Assembly: GCA_041490445.1 (NCBI GenBank)
Contig: JBGPTF010000009.1
Location: 62,001 to 126,000 of the forward strand
Length of the DNA stretch: 64,000 bases
Source: JBGPTF01 sp041490445
Lineage (GTDB): Bacteria; Acidobacteriota; Terriglobia; Acidiferrales; UBA7541
Direction of reading: 5' to 3'
Part shown: positions 42,794-52,056 of the stretch, in pieces
Numbering within the stretch: the first letter of the stretch is position 1
Layout of the letters: each line of letters starts with the position of its first letter
Translations under genes and position numbers: made by a program
Notes under the pieces: generated by a model
Told to the model about the DNA's origin: nothing
Database searches by the model: none
Seen by the model: the letters and a program-made list of their open reading frames with translations, nothing else

Positions 42794-43558
42794 TTATTCA
42801 AGGTGATCGGCTTCTGCACGGCGCTTTATCGCGCGCAGCCACTCTCGCCGAATCAGCGCGCTTCCCGGATAGATGACCCGCCAGTAGCCGGCGAAGCGGC
42901 GCTTCGTTGTGGGGTCGGTTGCATAGACGCGTGTCTCCGTCGTGACAATGCAAGCACTGGGACCGTCATCCTGCAAAAGGAAATTCATACTGGCGAGTGC
43001 GAATCCCGGCTGCCGGACAGCTTTGAAATCTTCTGGGGTAGGATTGGTTTTCGGCCTAAAGCCGCGCGGAGCGGCAACCGCGGTCCCGAGCACGATCTCC
43101 CGGCCTGGCTCTTCTGCCAAGCGCAGGAAAGTGGTTCGCGTGGCGACTTCGAGGATGGGCATCTGTTCAGGCGCTTGCAGGATGCTTTCTGGGCCTGCTC
43201 GGCCGAGACGGCGAATCCAGGTCAACGTGCGGAAGAATTGAATCTCGTCGGCCGTCACTTCTTGTATAGCGCGGTACGCGCGCTCCCTGGGCACGTTGAC
43301 GCGGATGGAGTGGAACTCGTGGAACTGGTACACAGGAGCGAACTCGTCGAGTCGCGTTCTCGGCGCTTCTATTCGCACCTCGCTCGCCGGGAGAAACATT
43401 CCTGCGGCGGTTACCAGGAGGCCGAGTCCCGCCACTAGCGCCCCGATTCGCCGGCTGCGTATCCGAAGAAAGGAAAGCGGCTTGAGGATGGAGAGCAACC
43501 CTACCATGGCGCCTGCGATGCCCGCATAGACAAGGAAAATAGGCAGTATGTGTGTCAT
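42794..43558 (-). CDS. Membrane-anchored SRPBCC-like protein
   Basis: 254 aa. Two N-terminal hydrophobic helices (about 5-26 and 36-57) are followed by a soluble domain with the alternating strand/helix pattern of polyketide cyclase/START-like (SRPBCC) proteins: FHSIRVNVPRERAYRAIQEV (about 80-100), VATRTTFLRLAEEPGREIVL, and the long C-terminal helix RVIYPGSALIRREWLRAIKR. Ligand unknown; the fold binds lipids or other hydrophobic molecules. Its ATG overlaps the stop of the acyltransferase fusion by 4 bp, so it is coexpressed with a lipid-remodelling enzyme. Confidence 0.7.
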   Translation of the reverse strand: MTHILPIFLVYAGIAGAMVGLLSILKPLSFLRIRSRRIGALVAGLGLLVTAAGMFLPASEVRIEAPRTRLDEFAPVYQFHEFHSIRVNVPRERAYRAIQEVTADEIQFFRTLTWIRRLGRAGPESILQAPEQMPILEVATRTTFLRLAEEPGREIVLGTAVAAPRGFRPKTNPTPEDFKAVRQPGFALASMNFLLQDDGPSACIVTTETRVYATDPTTKRRFAGYWRVIYPGSALIRREWLRAIKRRAEADHLE

Positions 43559-46500
43559 TTCTCCGGTGAGAGTTGTGCCGCCAGGTTGCGAATGGCGCGC
43601 AGGTCAAGCTTGCCGGTACCGAGTTGCGGCAGCGCATCCACGTGGAAAAACTGATTCGGCCGCGGAATCCAGAGATTCGGCAAGTCGAGCTGCGCCAGTT
43701 TCTCCAACACGCCGTGGATCTGTTCCTCCGGCAGCGTGTGGAGAACGACGATCCGTTCGCCCTTCTTCCCGTCGGGCACGCCCGTGACGACAAACACTTG
43801 CTCGGTCGCACCGGCCAAATCGTGCAGCTTCTCTTCAATCTTGATGTGCGGCACCATTTCTCCGCCGATCTTGCTGAAGCGCGAAAGCCGGTCGGTAATC
43901 GTGAGAAAGCCGTCTTCATCAAGCGAGGCGATGTCCCCCGTCACATACCAGCCATCGCGCAGGACTTCCGCTGTCAGGTCCGGCCTGCCCAGGTAGCCTC
44001 GCATCACGTTTGGCCCGCGCACGAGCAGGAGACCGTCCTGGCCCGTCGGCAGCGCTTCCATCGTTTCTGGGTCAACGATGCGCACGCTGACGCCCGGCAA
44101 CGGGTGACCGATCTTGCCGCGCTTCGCGCCGACCTGGCGGAAGCCCGGCGCGCGGTAGTCGCGTGTATTGACGGCGACGACCGGCGCGCATTCGGTACAG
44201 CCATACCCTTCGAGCGGGCGAATTCCGAAGCGGTCCTCGAACGCGAGCGCGAGCCGCTCCGGCAATTTTTCCGCGCCTACCAGCACGAATTGCAGGCTGC
44301 CGAAATCTTCCGGCGAGCAGCGCCGGAGGTAAGCCTGGAGAAACGTCGGAGTGGCCAGCAGAAATGTAACTTTGTAGGTGCGCACCAGCTCGCTGATCGC
44401 GCTCAGGTCGAGCGGGCTCGGATGATACACAATGCCGACCCCGAGCACCGGAGGCAAGCACAGCGTCACCGTGAAGCCGAACGAATGGAAGAACGGCAGC
44501 ACACCGAGCAGGCAATCGCCGCGGCCGAGCATGAATGTCTGGCCGATCTGCTCGATGTTCGAGGCGATGTTGTAGTGCGAGAGCATCACGCCCTTCGGGT
44601 CACCCGTGCTCCCACTCGAAAAAATCACGGTGGCAAGATCATCAAGAGTGGCGCGGCCCTTTTCGGATAGCGTGCTTTCGAGCCACCGGGCTGGCAGCCA
44701 CCACAGCAGGAGCGCGGCGAGAATTTCGCTCGCTCGCGGTTTCACGGCCATGTCTTCGAGCAAAATCAGCTTGCCGGGCACTTGAAGTTTCACCCGCTCG
44801 AGAAATGTCTGCGAGGTGACGATCGTTTTCAGCTTGCACTGCTCCGCGCAGGAGGCTAGCGATTCGCTGGAAGCGGTGTAATTCAGGTTGACCGGTATCC
44901 TTCCGTTGAGCAGCGCCGCGAAATTGACCAGCGCGCCGCCCACTGAAGGCGGCAACAGAATGCCAACCATCTCCTGCCCCGCCCACGCCCGTCGCAAACG
45001 CCGCGAAAGGAAGATCGCCTGCAGGAGCGCCCTTGCGAAGCGGACGCGCGGCGCCCGAGCGTCGCCCATCGCGAACCGGAAAGGATACCGATGGGCCGAG
45101 CCGATGAACGAGCGATGTAGCGGGCGCAAGTGCTTCTTGCGCAGTTTGTACGCCTCGGTGTGAAGCTGTTGCACGGCCTGGCGCACTTCGATCGCAGTGG
45201 CCTCCGATGGCAGCGGCGTGCCGAAACTAACGGTGACAGGGTAGGGAATCCGCCGTGGCAGCTTCCACAGGAATCGCCCGCGCTCAAAACTAAAGATGCT
45301 TCCCCACACGCCATCGAGATTCACGGGGATGATCGGCACGCTCACGTTTTTCATGATTCGCTCGAAGCCGCGGCGGAACGGCAGCATCTGACCGATCCGC
45401 GTGATTTGCCCCTCGGCGAAGATGCAAACTACCTCTCCGGCGCGAATGGCGTCGCTCGCCTCGCGCAGCGAACGGAACATGTCGCGTGGCCGGAGCTGCG
45501 ACGAAATGGGAATCGCCCGCAGGATGCGCGCGAACGGCTTCACCGCCGGATGTTCGTAAAAATCTTTGAACATGACGAAGCGGATTGGCCGGTCGGTGGA
45601 CGCGATCAGCAGCAGCGCGTCCACAAACGACATGTGATTTGACACGAACAGCGCACCGCCGCGCTCCGGAATGTTTTCGCGGCCTTGGACTTGAATGCGA
45701 TAGATCGAATGCGTCGCCATCCACAGCAGCAACCGCAGCAACGAATCGGGCAGCAGGATCACCGCATAGAGCGTGGCGAACAGCGTCATGAACGCGCCGG
45801 CCAAAAAAATGGCGCCCGGACGCAGGTGTAGGCCCGAGGCCAGAAGATAGTAGGCGCCCGCCGCTAGAAAGACGCCGACGAACGAAAGCAAATTCGCCGC
45901 GGCGATGATTCCTCCCTTGTTTTCCGGAGCGGGGCGGTGCTGGATGAGGGCATTGAGCGGGACGGCGTAGAACCCGCCGAAGAATCCCAGGAAGCCGAGA
46001 AGAGCGGCGACGTGCCGGAGCGTGAGTCCGTGGCGCGAAACCAGCAGGCTGAAGACCGTCATGCCAATGGCGCCCAGCGGAATCAGGCCGTATTCGATCT
46101 TGCCGCCCGAAAGATAGCCTGCCGCAAGGCTTCCGATTCCGATGCCGATTCCCACGGCCGCTTGCAGATAGCTGATCTGCGTCTCGTTGATGCGCAAAAT
46201 GTCGTGCCCGTAAATCACAATCGTGAACTGCAACAAGGCCGCGAGGAACCACAAATAGGTGTTGCCAACGATCGCCCAAGTCAGGATCCGGTCCTTGCGA
46301 ATGATTCCGGCCTGCGCCGACAGATCGCCAAGAGGATTCCAGCGAAAGCGTCTGGCGGGGTCGGCTGCGGGGAGCCGCGAGATGCCCAGGCTCGTGAGCA
46401 GGCCCATGCAAGTAAATCCGAGGAGAAGGATGCCGGACCACATCTGGCGGCCGCGGAATGCGACGGCCAAGAATCCAGCCGCCATCGTGGCGGTAATCGC

Positions 46501-46983
46501 TGCGAGAAAAGTGCCTAGTTCAATCACCCCGTTGCCCCAGGAGAGCTTTTCTTCGTAGAGCAACTCTGGCAGGAGGCCGTACTTCGAAGGGCCGAATAGC
46601 GCCGCTTGGGTGCTGATCAGAAAAACGGCGGCCGCCTCCATCGGAAGGCTGCGCAGAGCCAGTGCGGCAGCGGCAAACGACATCACGCCGATCTCCATGT
46701 ACTTCGTCGCGATCGTCACCGAGCGCTTGCTGTAGCGGTCCGCAAAATAACCGCCCGCCATGGAAAACAGGATGAAGGGAAGTGCGAACAGTCCGCCGAC
46801 AACGAGAACCAGGAAGTCGCGCTGCTTCTCCGGGAAGTTCATCGCGACGATCAGGTAGATCACCAGGAATTTCAGGGCATTGTCGTTGAACGCGCCTTGA
46901 AACTGCGTGGCGATCAGGCTCCAGAAGCCGCGAAGCGAGCCTGGCGAGCGGGAAGCGGCGGGCGTGGTTTCGCGTTCAGTCAT
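43555..46983 (-). CDS. aas: MFS-PlsC-acyl-ACP synthetase fusion (LplT-Aas type)
   Basis: 1142 aa, three units fused. About 1-415: MFS transporter with 12 helices, starting FWSLIATQFQGAFNDNALKF, the LplT lysophospholipid flippase type. About 425-620: PlsC acyltransferase with SNHMSFVDALLL (NHX4D) and CIFAEGQITRIGQ. About 650-1142: adenylate-forming acyl-ACP synthetase with FSSGSTGDPKGVMLSHYNI, YGCTECAPVVAVNTRDY and GWYVTGDIASLDEDGF. In E. coli lplT and aas are separate neighbours. The product flips lysophospholipid inward and re-acylates it, repairing membrane lipids. The fusion is known in other bacteria. Its 4-bp overlap with the SRPBCC-like gene supports coexpression. Confidence 0.92.
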   Translation of the reverse strand: MTERETTPAASRSPGSLRGFWSLIATQFQGAFNDNALKFLVIYLIVAMNFPEKQRDFLVLVVGGLFALPFILFSMAGGYFADRYSKRSVTIATKYMEIGVMSFAAAALALRSLPMEAAAVFLISTQAALFGPSKYGLLPELLYEEKLSWGNGVIELGTFLAAITATMAAGFLAVAFRGRQMWSGILLLGFTCMGLLTSLGISRLPAADPARRFRWNPLGDLSAQAGIIRKDRILTWAIVGNTYLWFLAALLQFTIVIYGHDILRINETQISYLQAAVGIGIGIGSLAAGYLSGGKIEYGLIPLGAIGMTVFSLLVSRHGLTLRHVAALLGFLGFFGGFYAVPLNALIQHRPAPENKGGIIAAANLLSFVGVFLAAGAYYLLASGLHLRPGAIFLAGAFMTLFATLYAVILLPDSLLRLLLWMATHSIYRIQVQGRENIPERGGALFVSNHMSFVDALLLIASTDRPIRFVMFKDFYEHPAVKPFARILRAIPISSQLRPRDMFRSLREASDAIRAGEVVCIFAEGQITRIGQMLPFRRGFERIMKNVSVPIIPVNLDGVWGSIFSFERGRFLWKLPRRIPYPVTVSFGTPLPSEATAIEVRQAVQQLHTEAYKLRKKHLRPLHRSFIGSAHRYPFRFAMGDARAPRVRFARALLQAIFLSRRLRRAWAGQEMVGILLPPSVGGALVNFAALLNGRIPVNLNYTASSESLASCAEQCKLKTIVTSQTFLERVKLQVPGKLILLEDMAVKPRASEILAALLLWWLPARWLESTLSEKGRATLDDLATVIFSSGSTGDPKGVMLSHYNIASNIEQIGQTFMLGRGDCLLGVLPFFHSFGFTVTLCLPPVLGVGIVYHPSPLDLSAISELVRTYKVTFLLATPTFLQAYLRRCSPEDFGSLQFVLVGAEKLPERLALAFEDRFGIRPLEGYGCTECAPVVAVNTRDYRAPGFRQVGAKRGKIGHPLPGVSVRIVDPETMEALPTGQDGLLLVRGPNVMRGYLGRPDLTAEVLRDGWYVTGDIASLDEDGFLTITDRLSRFSKIGGEMVPHIKIEEKLHDLAGATEQVFVVTGVPDGKKGERIVVLHTLPEEQIHGVLEKLAQLDLPNLWIPRPNQFFHVDALPQLGTGKLDLRAIRNLAAQLSPEK

Positions 46984-46999
46984 GCGCGTGGGTCATTTC

Positions 47000-48238
47000 C
47001 TACGGTGCGGCAGTGTGCGCGGCCGCAATGTTCTTGTAAATATTTCCGCCCTTCATCACGAACACGACGCGGCGAACGGCGGTGATGTCTTCGAGCGGGT
47101 TGCCGTCCAACGCGATGATGTCCGCCTGGAGGCCGGGCGCGATCGAACCGATGGAATCCTTCAACCCGAGCGCTTCGGCCGCAAGCGAATTGGCGGAAAC
47201 CATCGCGGCCATCGGGTCCTGTCTACCCTGCTGCACGCGAAAGAGAAATTCTTCGGCATTTCGCCCGTGGGCGCCGGCGACCGCATCGGTGCCGAAAACA
47301 ATCTCCAAATTCGGCGTCGCAACGGCGCGGCGAAACAAATCGAAATTGAGCGGCATGGCTTTCTCCATGGCCGCGAACCCCGCCTCGTTGTAATTGCCGA
47401 TGCCAAGGTAGTGCGCCTTGTTGTCGAGATAATTCCGGATCACCAGACCCGCGTGCGGATCGATGTACGTCCCGCGCTCGGCCAGCAAGCGCAGATCCTC
47501 GTTGGTTGCGAACGTGCCGTGCTCGACCTGCGTGCATCCGGCAAGCGCGGCCGCCCGAATCGCGGGGCCATACGCATGGACGAGCGTGCGCAAGCCGTGG
47601 GCCTTTGCTTCGCCGCACGCCGCTTCGAGCTGCTCCCGGGAAAGCGTCTGTGTTCCGCCTTCGCGGATGCTCTTCGAGGCAAAAACCTTGATCACGTCGG
47701 CGCCGGCCACCGCCTGCCCGCGCACGAACGCACGGATCTCTTCGGGCGTTTGCGAGCCGTCTTCTTTTCCCACGAGCGGCTCCATCGCCGTCAGGATGCG
47801 CGGCCCCGGAACCGCACCGCTCGCTATCATGTCGCGCAGATCCTTGTCGTCCGGGGAACCGACGCTTTGCACGGTCGTGAAGCCCGCCTGCAGCGTCGCC
47901 CACGCATTGCCGGCGGCAGCGAGCGCGGCCTGCTCCTTCGTCTCGTTCCCGTCGTAGGCGCGCCCGTTTGGGCCGAAGTGATAGGTGATGTGGACGTGCG
48001 TGTCGATCCAGCCGGGAAGCACCGTCAGGCCGCGCAGATCGTACACGCGGCCTTGTGCACCCGAATTGCCGACGCTCGTGATCTTGTCTCCCTCGATCAC
48101 AATCGTCGCGTCGCGCAGCACGCGCCCGTTACCGTTGAGCAGGACGCTCGTCTTCAGGATGATCGGTTGCTCATGTGCTGCAGCGACCGCCGCCACAAAA
48201 ATGATTGCCGTGAAGATCAAACGAATCGAGACCTTCAT
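47000..48238 (-). CDS. Secreted amidohydrolase family protein
   Basis: 412 aa from the ATG at 48236-48238, preceded by a textbook GGAGG site. A signal peptide is visible (LIFTAIIFVAAVAAAHE, about 5-21). Amidohydrolase-superfamily TIM barrel: GLTVLPGWIDTHVHITYHF holds the HxH pair; DVIKVFASKS carries the carboxylated-Lys position; LVHAYG, VEHGTF and VFGTDAVAG supply the second metal ligands and catalytic Asp. Closest to the imidazolonepropionase/prolidase-like branch of secreted metal-dependent hydrolases, so a dipeptide or other cyclic amide is a plausible substrate. Only 16 bp upstream of the Aas fusion on the same strand. Confidence 0.85.
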   Translation of the reverse strand: MKVSIRLIFTAIIFVAAVAAAHEQPIILKTSVLLNGNGRVLRDATIVIEGDKITSVGNSGAQGRVYDLRGLTVLPGWIDTHVHITYHFGPNGRAYDGNETKEQAALAAAGNAWATLQAGFTTVQSVGSPDDKDLRDMIASGAVPGPRILTAMEPLVGKEDGSQTPEEIRAFVRGQAVAGADVIKVFASKSIREGGTQTLSREQLEAACGEAKAHGLRTLVHAYGPAIRAAALAGCTQVEHGTFATNEDLRLLAERGTYIDPHAGLVIRNYLDNKAHYLGIGNYNEAGFAAMEKAMPLNFDLFRRAVATPNLEIVFGTDAVAGAHGRNAEEFLFRVQQGRQDPMAAMVSANSLAAEALGLKDSIGSIAPGLQADIIALDGNPLEDITAVRRVVFVMKGGNIYKNIAAAHTAAP

Positions 48239-48708
48239 TTGCGATCCTCCAAATGTAGGGCCGGGAAAAGCTTCACGCCGCGGAAGCATACCATTGCTGC
48301 AGGAGGATTTTTGCCGGCGATCAGAATTGATCGGGGCGTCTTCGGCTTCGCCCGCTGGGGAAACGTGGTGTTTTCGAGCCAGCAGGAGCGAACGCGATGA
48401 GCGCCGGTTACCCTCGAGGCATTCTCTTGTTACATGGATAGTATCGTGCCAAAACGTACTAGAACTTCCCGGCCGGATATTCACAGCTTCTCATGGATTC
48501 CTTCGAGTACTATTTGCAATCCTCCATGTGAAGTCTAGAATGATGCCGGTTCTGGGCAATTCCTCCAGCCTCTTGCACAGCTACACTGCTGCCGCCCGGA
48601 GCACGTGCAAGGTTTGCTTGATTCCAGGCTCGCGGGATTGGCCCAGATAACAAGGGGTGCAGCCGGAAGGCGGGGTGCGATTGCCTCCTGGTTTCGGGGA
48701 AACGGACC
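48239..48708 (+). other. 470-bp divergent intergenic region
   Basis: Contains the 5' region of the amidohydrolase gene (minus) and the ExeA-like gene (plus). I see no convincing small gene. The open frame on the minus strand upstream of 48238 (to 48484) has no site and no protein-like pattern. One promoter candidate is listed separately. Confidence 0.5.
48514..48541 (+). promoter_or_regulatory. Candidate promoter for the ExeA-like gene
   Basis: TTGCAA (48514-48519), a 16-bp spacer and TAGAAT (48536-48541). The -10 matches five of six consensus bases, the -35 four of six. It lies about 168 bases before the start codon at 48709, so the leader would be long. Confidence 0.3.
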
Positions 48709-50541
48709 ATGTACGTCGAAAGATTTCGCATGCGGGAAGATCCCTTCGGAGTGACGCCCGATCCGCGCTTTCTTTATTTGAGCGATAGTCATCGCGAAGC
48801 GCTTTGCCAGCTCCAGTCTGCCATCGAGCGCGGACGCGGGTTTCTCGCTCTCGTTGCCGCGCCGGGAATGGGAAAGACGACGCTCGCGTATCAGCTCCTG
48901 CGCAGCCTGGGCGATGCAACGCGGACACTTTTTCTCTTCCAAACCCAATGCGATTCTCGCGAGCTGTTCCGCTATCTCCTGAGCGGCCTGGGCGCGGCGC
49001 CGATCATCGGCGACATCGTCGCCATGCACGAAAAGCTGAATGAAATTCTCGCCCGGGAAGCGCTCGCGGGCCGGCGCTTCCTCCTTGTGCTCGACGAAGC
49101 CCACAACCTGAGCGAGTCCGTGCTCGAGACCGTTCGGTTGCTCTCCGACTTTGAAACTCCCAGCGCGAAATTGTTGCAGATCCTTCTCATCGGCCAGCCG
49201 CAGCTCGCCCGGAATCTGTCGAATCCGGAGCTCGCCCAGCTGCGCCAGCGGCTGGCTACCGTTGCCCAGCTCGAGCCGCTATCGAGTTCCGAATCGCTCC
49301 AGTATGTCCATCATCGCCTGCAGGTGGCGGGCTATGCGGGAGCGCCGCTTTTCACCGTCAGCGCGCTCGAACGCATCGCGCACCTCAGCGGTGGAATTCC
49401 GCGCGTGATCAACAACATCTGCTCGAACGCGTTGGAGATGGCCGACGCCTGCGGCAGAGATAAGATCGATTCCTCTCTGATTGAGGAAGCAGCCCTGCTG
49501 CTCAGTTTGGATTTCCCGCGGCGCAGGCTGACCCTGCCGAGGAGCTCGCCACCCTGGCCGGCACCCGTCTCCGAACGAGAGCCCGTCCAGGCTCTTACCG
49601 CGAGTGCACCGTGGCTGCCTGCAGTTTCTTCGGAAGTTATGCAGCCTGCTCCGCAACCTGCCTCGCGCGAGGCCACGACCCATGCAACGTCTGTCGCAGT
49701 CCTGACGGAGGAGGCGGCGCTTCCCCCTGCGCCGGTCTCCGAACCTGGGCCTGTCCCGCAGGTTTCTGTGGCGCAAACTTCATCGGCGAGCTATGAGTCT
49801 GCGCCAGTGCCTCGCGAGAGCACTCCGCCATCCGTTGCACCAGCGGAAAGTGTGCTGCCAAAACCGAAGACACGTCCGCGGGAAGTCACGGCGCCTTCCT
49901 GGCCGATCGCGTTCGTGGATGATAATGGGGCGCCCGCTGTCTCTCAGGCGCTGTCGAATGGATGGGCGGGCGGCTCGGCACATCCCAAAGTGCCTCGGCA
50001 ATACGCTCCGCATCTGGTGGTCGTCGGCACCGAGCGCAGAACCGTCGGCGTGGTGGTCGGTATTGTCTTGGCCCTTGTTGCTGTCGTGGCGCTCGGATGG
50101 TCAACGTTCGACCCGGTGCAATGGTGGGAATCGCACAGCCAGGCGGCTGCCGCTTCGAGCAACGCGCCCTCGTCGGTCGTCTCGGCTGACTCGCAGAAAG
50201 CGGCTGTGGCTGCCACGTCGAGCGGCGGCTCCGCGAGCGCCCCGGCGGATGCCGGCGTGGCGTCCTCGCCATCAGCCGCAGGTGGGAATCAGCCGGTGAA
50301 CGCCGTCACCATCGCGGTCCAGCCCAATCAGACGCTGCAGCAAATCTGCATGCAATACTACGGGCGTTACGACGAAAGCCTGCTTCGGCAGATCCGCAAC
50401 CTCAATCCAGGGATCACGAATCTGGATCACATCGAGGTCGGACAGGAACTCTGGCTGCCTGCGGCGAATGGGCAGCCGAACATCAACGGCTCGTCCGATG
50501 CCCAGTCCAAAACCAAGCCAGCGTCTTCCCCAAACCCCTAG
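48709..50541 (+). CDS. ExeA/GspA-like AAA ATPase with C-terminal LysM-like domain
   Basis: 610 aa. Residues 1-270 match the ExeA ATPase: MYVERFRMREDPFGVTPDPR, ALVAAPGMGKTTLAYQLL (Walker A), FLLVLDEAHNLSESVLE (Walker B) and PRVINNICSNALEMAD (sensor 2). About 275-440 is Pro/Ala/Ser/Glu-rich linker. A helix at about 446-466 (VGVVVGIVLALVAVVALGW) spans the membrane. About 532-586 is LysM-like: VTIAVQPNQTLQQICMQYYG then LNPGITNLDHIEVGQELWLP. In Aeromonas, ExeA with ExeB helps the type II secretin assemble across peptidoglycan. Here a LysM replaces the usual peptidoglycan-binding domain. No secretin gene is nearby. Confidence 0.83.
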   Translation: MYVERFRMREDPFGVTPDPRFLYLSDSHREALCQLQSAIERGRGFLALVAAPGMGKTTLAYQLLRSLGDATRTLFLFQTQCDSRELFRYLLSGLGAAPIIGDIVAMHEKLNEILAREALAGRRFLLVLDEAHNLSESVLETVRLLSDFETPSAKLLQILLIGQPQLARNLSNPELAQLRQRLATVAQLEPLSSSESLQYVHHRLQVAGYAGAPLFTVSALERIAHLSGGIPRVINNICSNALEMADACGRDKIDSSLIEEAALLLSLDFPRRRLTLPRSSPPWPAPVSEREPVQALTASAPWLPAVSSEVMQPAPQPASREATTHATSVAVLTEEAALPPAPVSEPGPVPQVSVAQTSSASYESAPVPRESTPPSVAPAESVLPKPKTRPREVTAPSWPIAFVDDNGAPAVSQALSNGWAGGSAHPKVPRQYAPHLVVVGTERRTVGVVVGIVLALVAVVALGWSTFDPVQWWESHSQAAAASSNAPSSVVSADSQKAAVAATSSGGSASAPADAGVASSPSAAGGNQPVNAVTIAVQPNQTLQQICMQYYGRYDESLLRQIRNLNPGITNLDHIEVGQELWLPAANGQPNINGSSDAQSKTKPASSPNP

Positions 50542-50599
50542 CGCGTTGCTTCTCCCACCATGAATGCAGATCGGGAAGCTCTTGGAGGCGACGTGCGCG

Positions 50600-51862
50600 C
50601 TACTTTGTGGCGGGAGCGTGTGCGGAAGATCTCGCCGAGCGGCGTGGATACTTCGTGGCAACGTAATTGTCCACAAGCGACTGAAACGCGACGGAGAGTT
50701 CGTCGTAAGTTCCCTTGAGCGTCGTCACCCTCTGCCCGTCCACGTACACGGGGCAGCTTGGTTCTTCACCGGTGCCCGGGAGGCTGATGCCGATGTTCGC
50801 GGCCTTCGATTCGCCGGGGCCGTTCACGATGCAGCCCATGACCGCCAGCGTGAAATTCTCGACGCCTTCGTATTGCGTTTTCCATTCCGGAAGTTTTTCA
50901 CGGATGTAGTCCTGGATGCTTTCGGCAAGCTCCTGAAATGTTGAACTGGTCGTGCGGCCGCAGCCAGGACAGGCCGTTACGCTCGGCGAGTACGAGCGCA
51001 GGCCCAGCGCCTGCAACAACTCCCACGCGGCGTACACCTCCTCGCGGCGGTCTCCGCCGGGCCGCGGCGTCAGCGAAATGCGGATCGTGTCGCCGATGCC
51101 TTCGCTCAGCAGAATCCCCATGGACGCGGACGACCACACGAGTCCCTTCGCGCCCATGCCCGCTTCCGTCAGGCCGAGATGCAGCGGCTGGTCCGTCTTG
51201 CGCGCCAGGTCGCGATAGATCGAAATCAAATCGCGCGGTCGCGATACCTTGCACGAAATAATGATCTGATCTTTGCGCAAGTGGCATTGCAGGGCGAGGT
51301 CGGTGGATTCGAGCGCCGAGATCACCATACACTCGTTGATGACTTCTTCGGACGAGCGGCCCAGGTCGCGGTCGGTGTTCTCCTGCATCTTGCGCATCAC
51401 CAGCTCTTGATTCAGCGAACCGCCGTTCACGCCGATGCGCACCGGCTTGCCGTGGTCGCGCGCTACTTTGCAAATCGTTGCAAACTGCTCGTCGCGCCGG
51501 TCGCCTTTGCCCACGTTGCCGGGATTGATGCGGTATTTGTCGAGCGCTTCGGCGCAGCGGGGATACTTTGTCAGGAGGACGTGCCCGTTGAAGTGGAAGT
51601 CGCCGATCAGCGGCGTTTCTGCGCCCGCATCGAGCATCCGCTTCTTGATTTCCGGCACGGCCTCTGCGGCTTCGGGCACGTTTACCGTCACCCGCACCAT
51701 TTCCGATCCTGCCTGCGCAAGCTCGATGCACTGCTGCGCGGTCCCCGCAGCGTCGGCTGTGTCTGTGTTCGTCATGGACTGCACGACCACCGGTGCGCCG
51801 CCGCCCACGAGCACGCCGCCGACCTTCACGCCGATTGTCCTGTGCTTGAGTTGCGTCAGCAT
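50600..51862 (-). CDS. ispG: 4-hydroxy-3-methylbut-2-enyl diphosphate synthase
   Basis: 420 aa from the ATG at 51860-51862; a longer frame to 51913 is less typical. IspG reduces MEcPP to HMBPP in the MEP isoprenoid pathway, using a 4Fe-4S cluster. Signatures are VVVQSMTNTDTADAAGT near the start (TIM barrel) and the cluster cysteines in TACPGCGRTTSSTF and MGCIVNGPGESKAANIGIS. HFNGHVLLTKYPRCAEALDK and RIGVNGGSLNQELV are also typical. Short stop-to-stop gap (58 bp) with the convergent ExeA-like gene. Confidence 0.96.
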   Translation of the reverse strand: MLTQLKHRTIGVKVGGVLVGGGAPVVVQSMTNTDTADAAGTAQQCIELAQAGSEMVRVTVNVPEAAEAVPEIKKRMLDAGAETPLIGDFHFNGHVLLTKYPRCAEALDKYRINPGNVGKGDRRDEQFATICKVARDHGKPVRIGVNGGSLNQELVMRKMQENTDRDLGRSSEEVINECMVISALESTDLALQCHLRKDQIIISCKVSRPRDLISIYRDLARKTDQPLHLGLTEAGMGAKGLVWSSASMGILLSEGIGDTIRISLTPRPGGDRREEVYAAWELLQALGLRSYSPSVTACPGCGRTTSSTFQELAESIQDYIREKLPEWKTQYEGVENFTLAVMGCIVNGPGESKAANIGISLPGTGEEPSCPVYVDGQRVTTLKGTYDELSVAFQSLVDNYVATKYPRRSARSSAHAPATK

Positions 51863-52056
51863 CCGATTCGTTTTCCGTGCAATCCGCTGAGCCTGAAGGA
51901 TTGCCCACCTCACCTATTCTATCGTACGACGTGAGCGCTCGCTACCGCGGGCGTCCTCATCCGCGGAATTCCCGGATGCGGCCCTCAGGTCTTGCGCCGC
52001 GGTTCGAAAAGGGAGACACTCTTGCCAAGGCTCGACCCGGCTACCCGAGGAAAACA

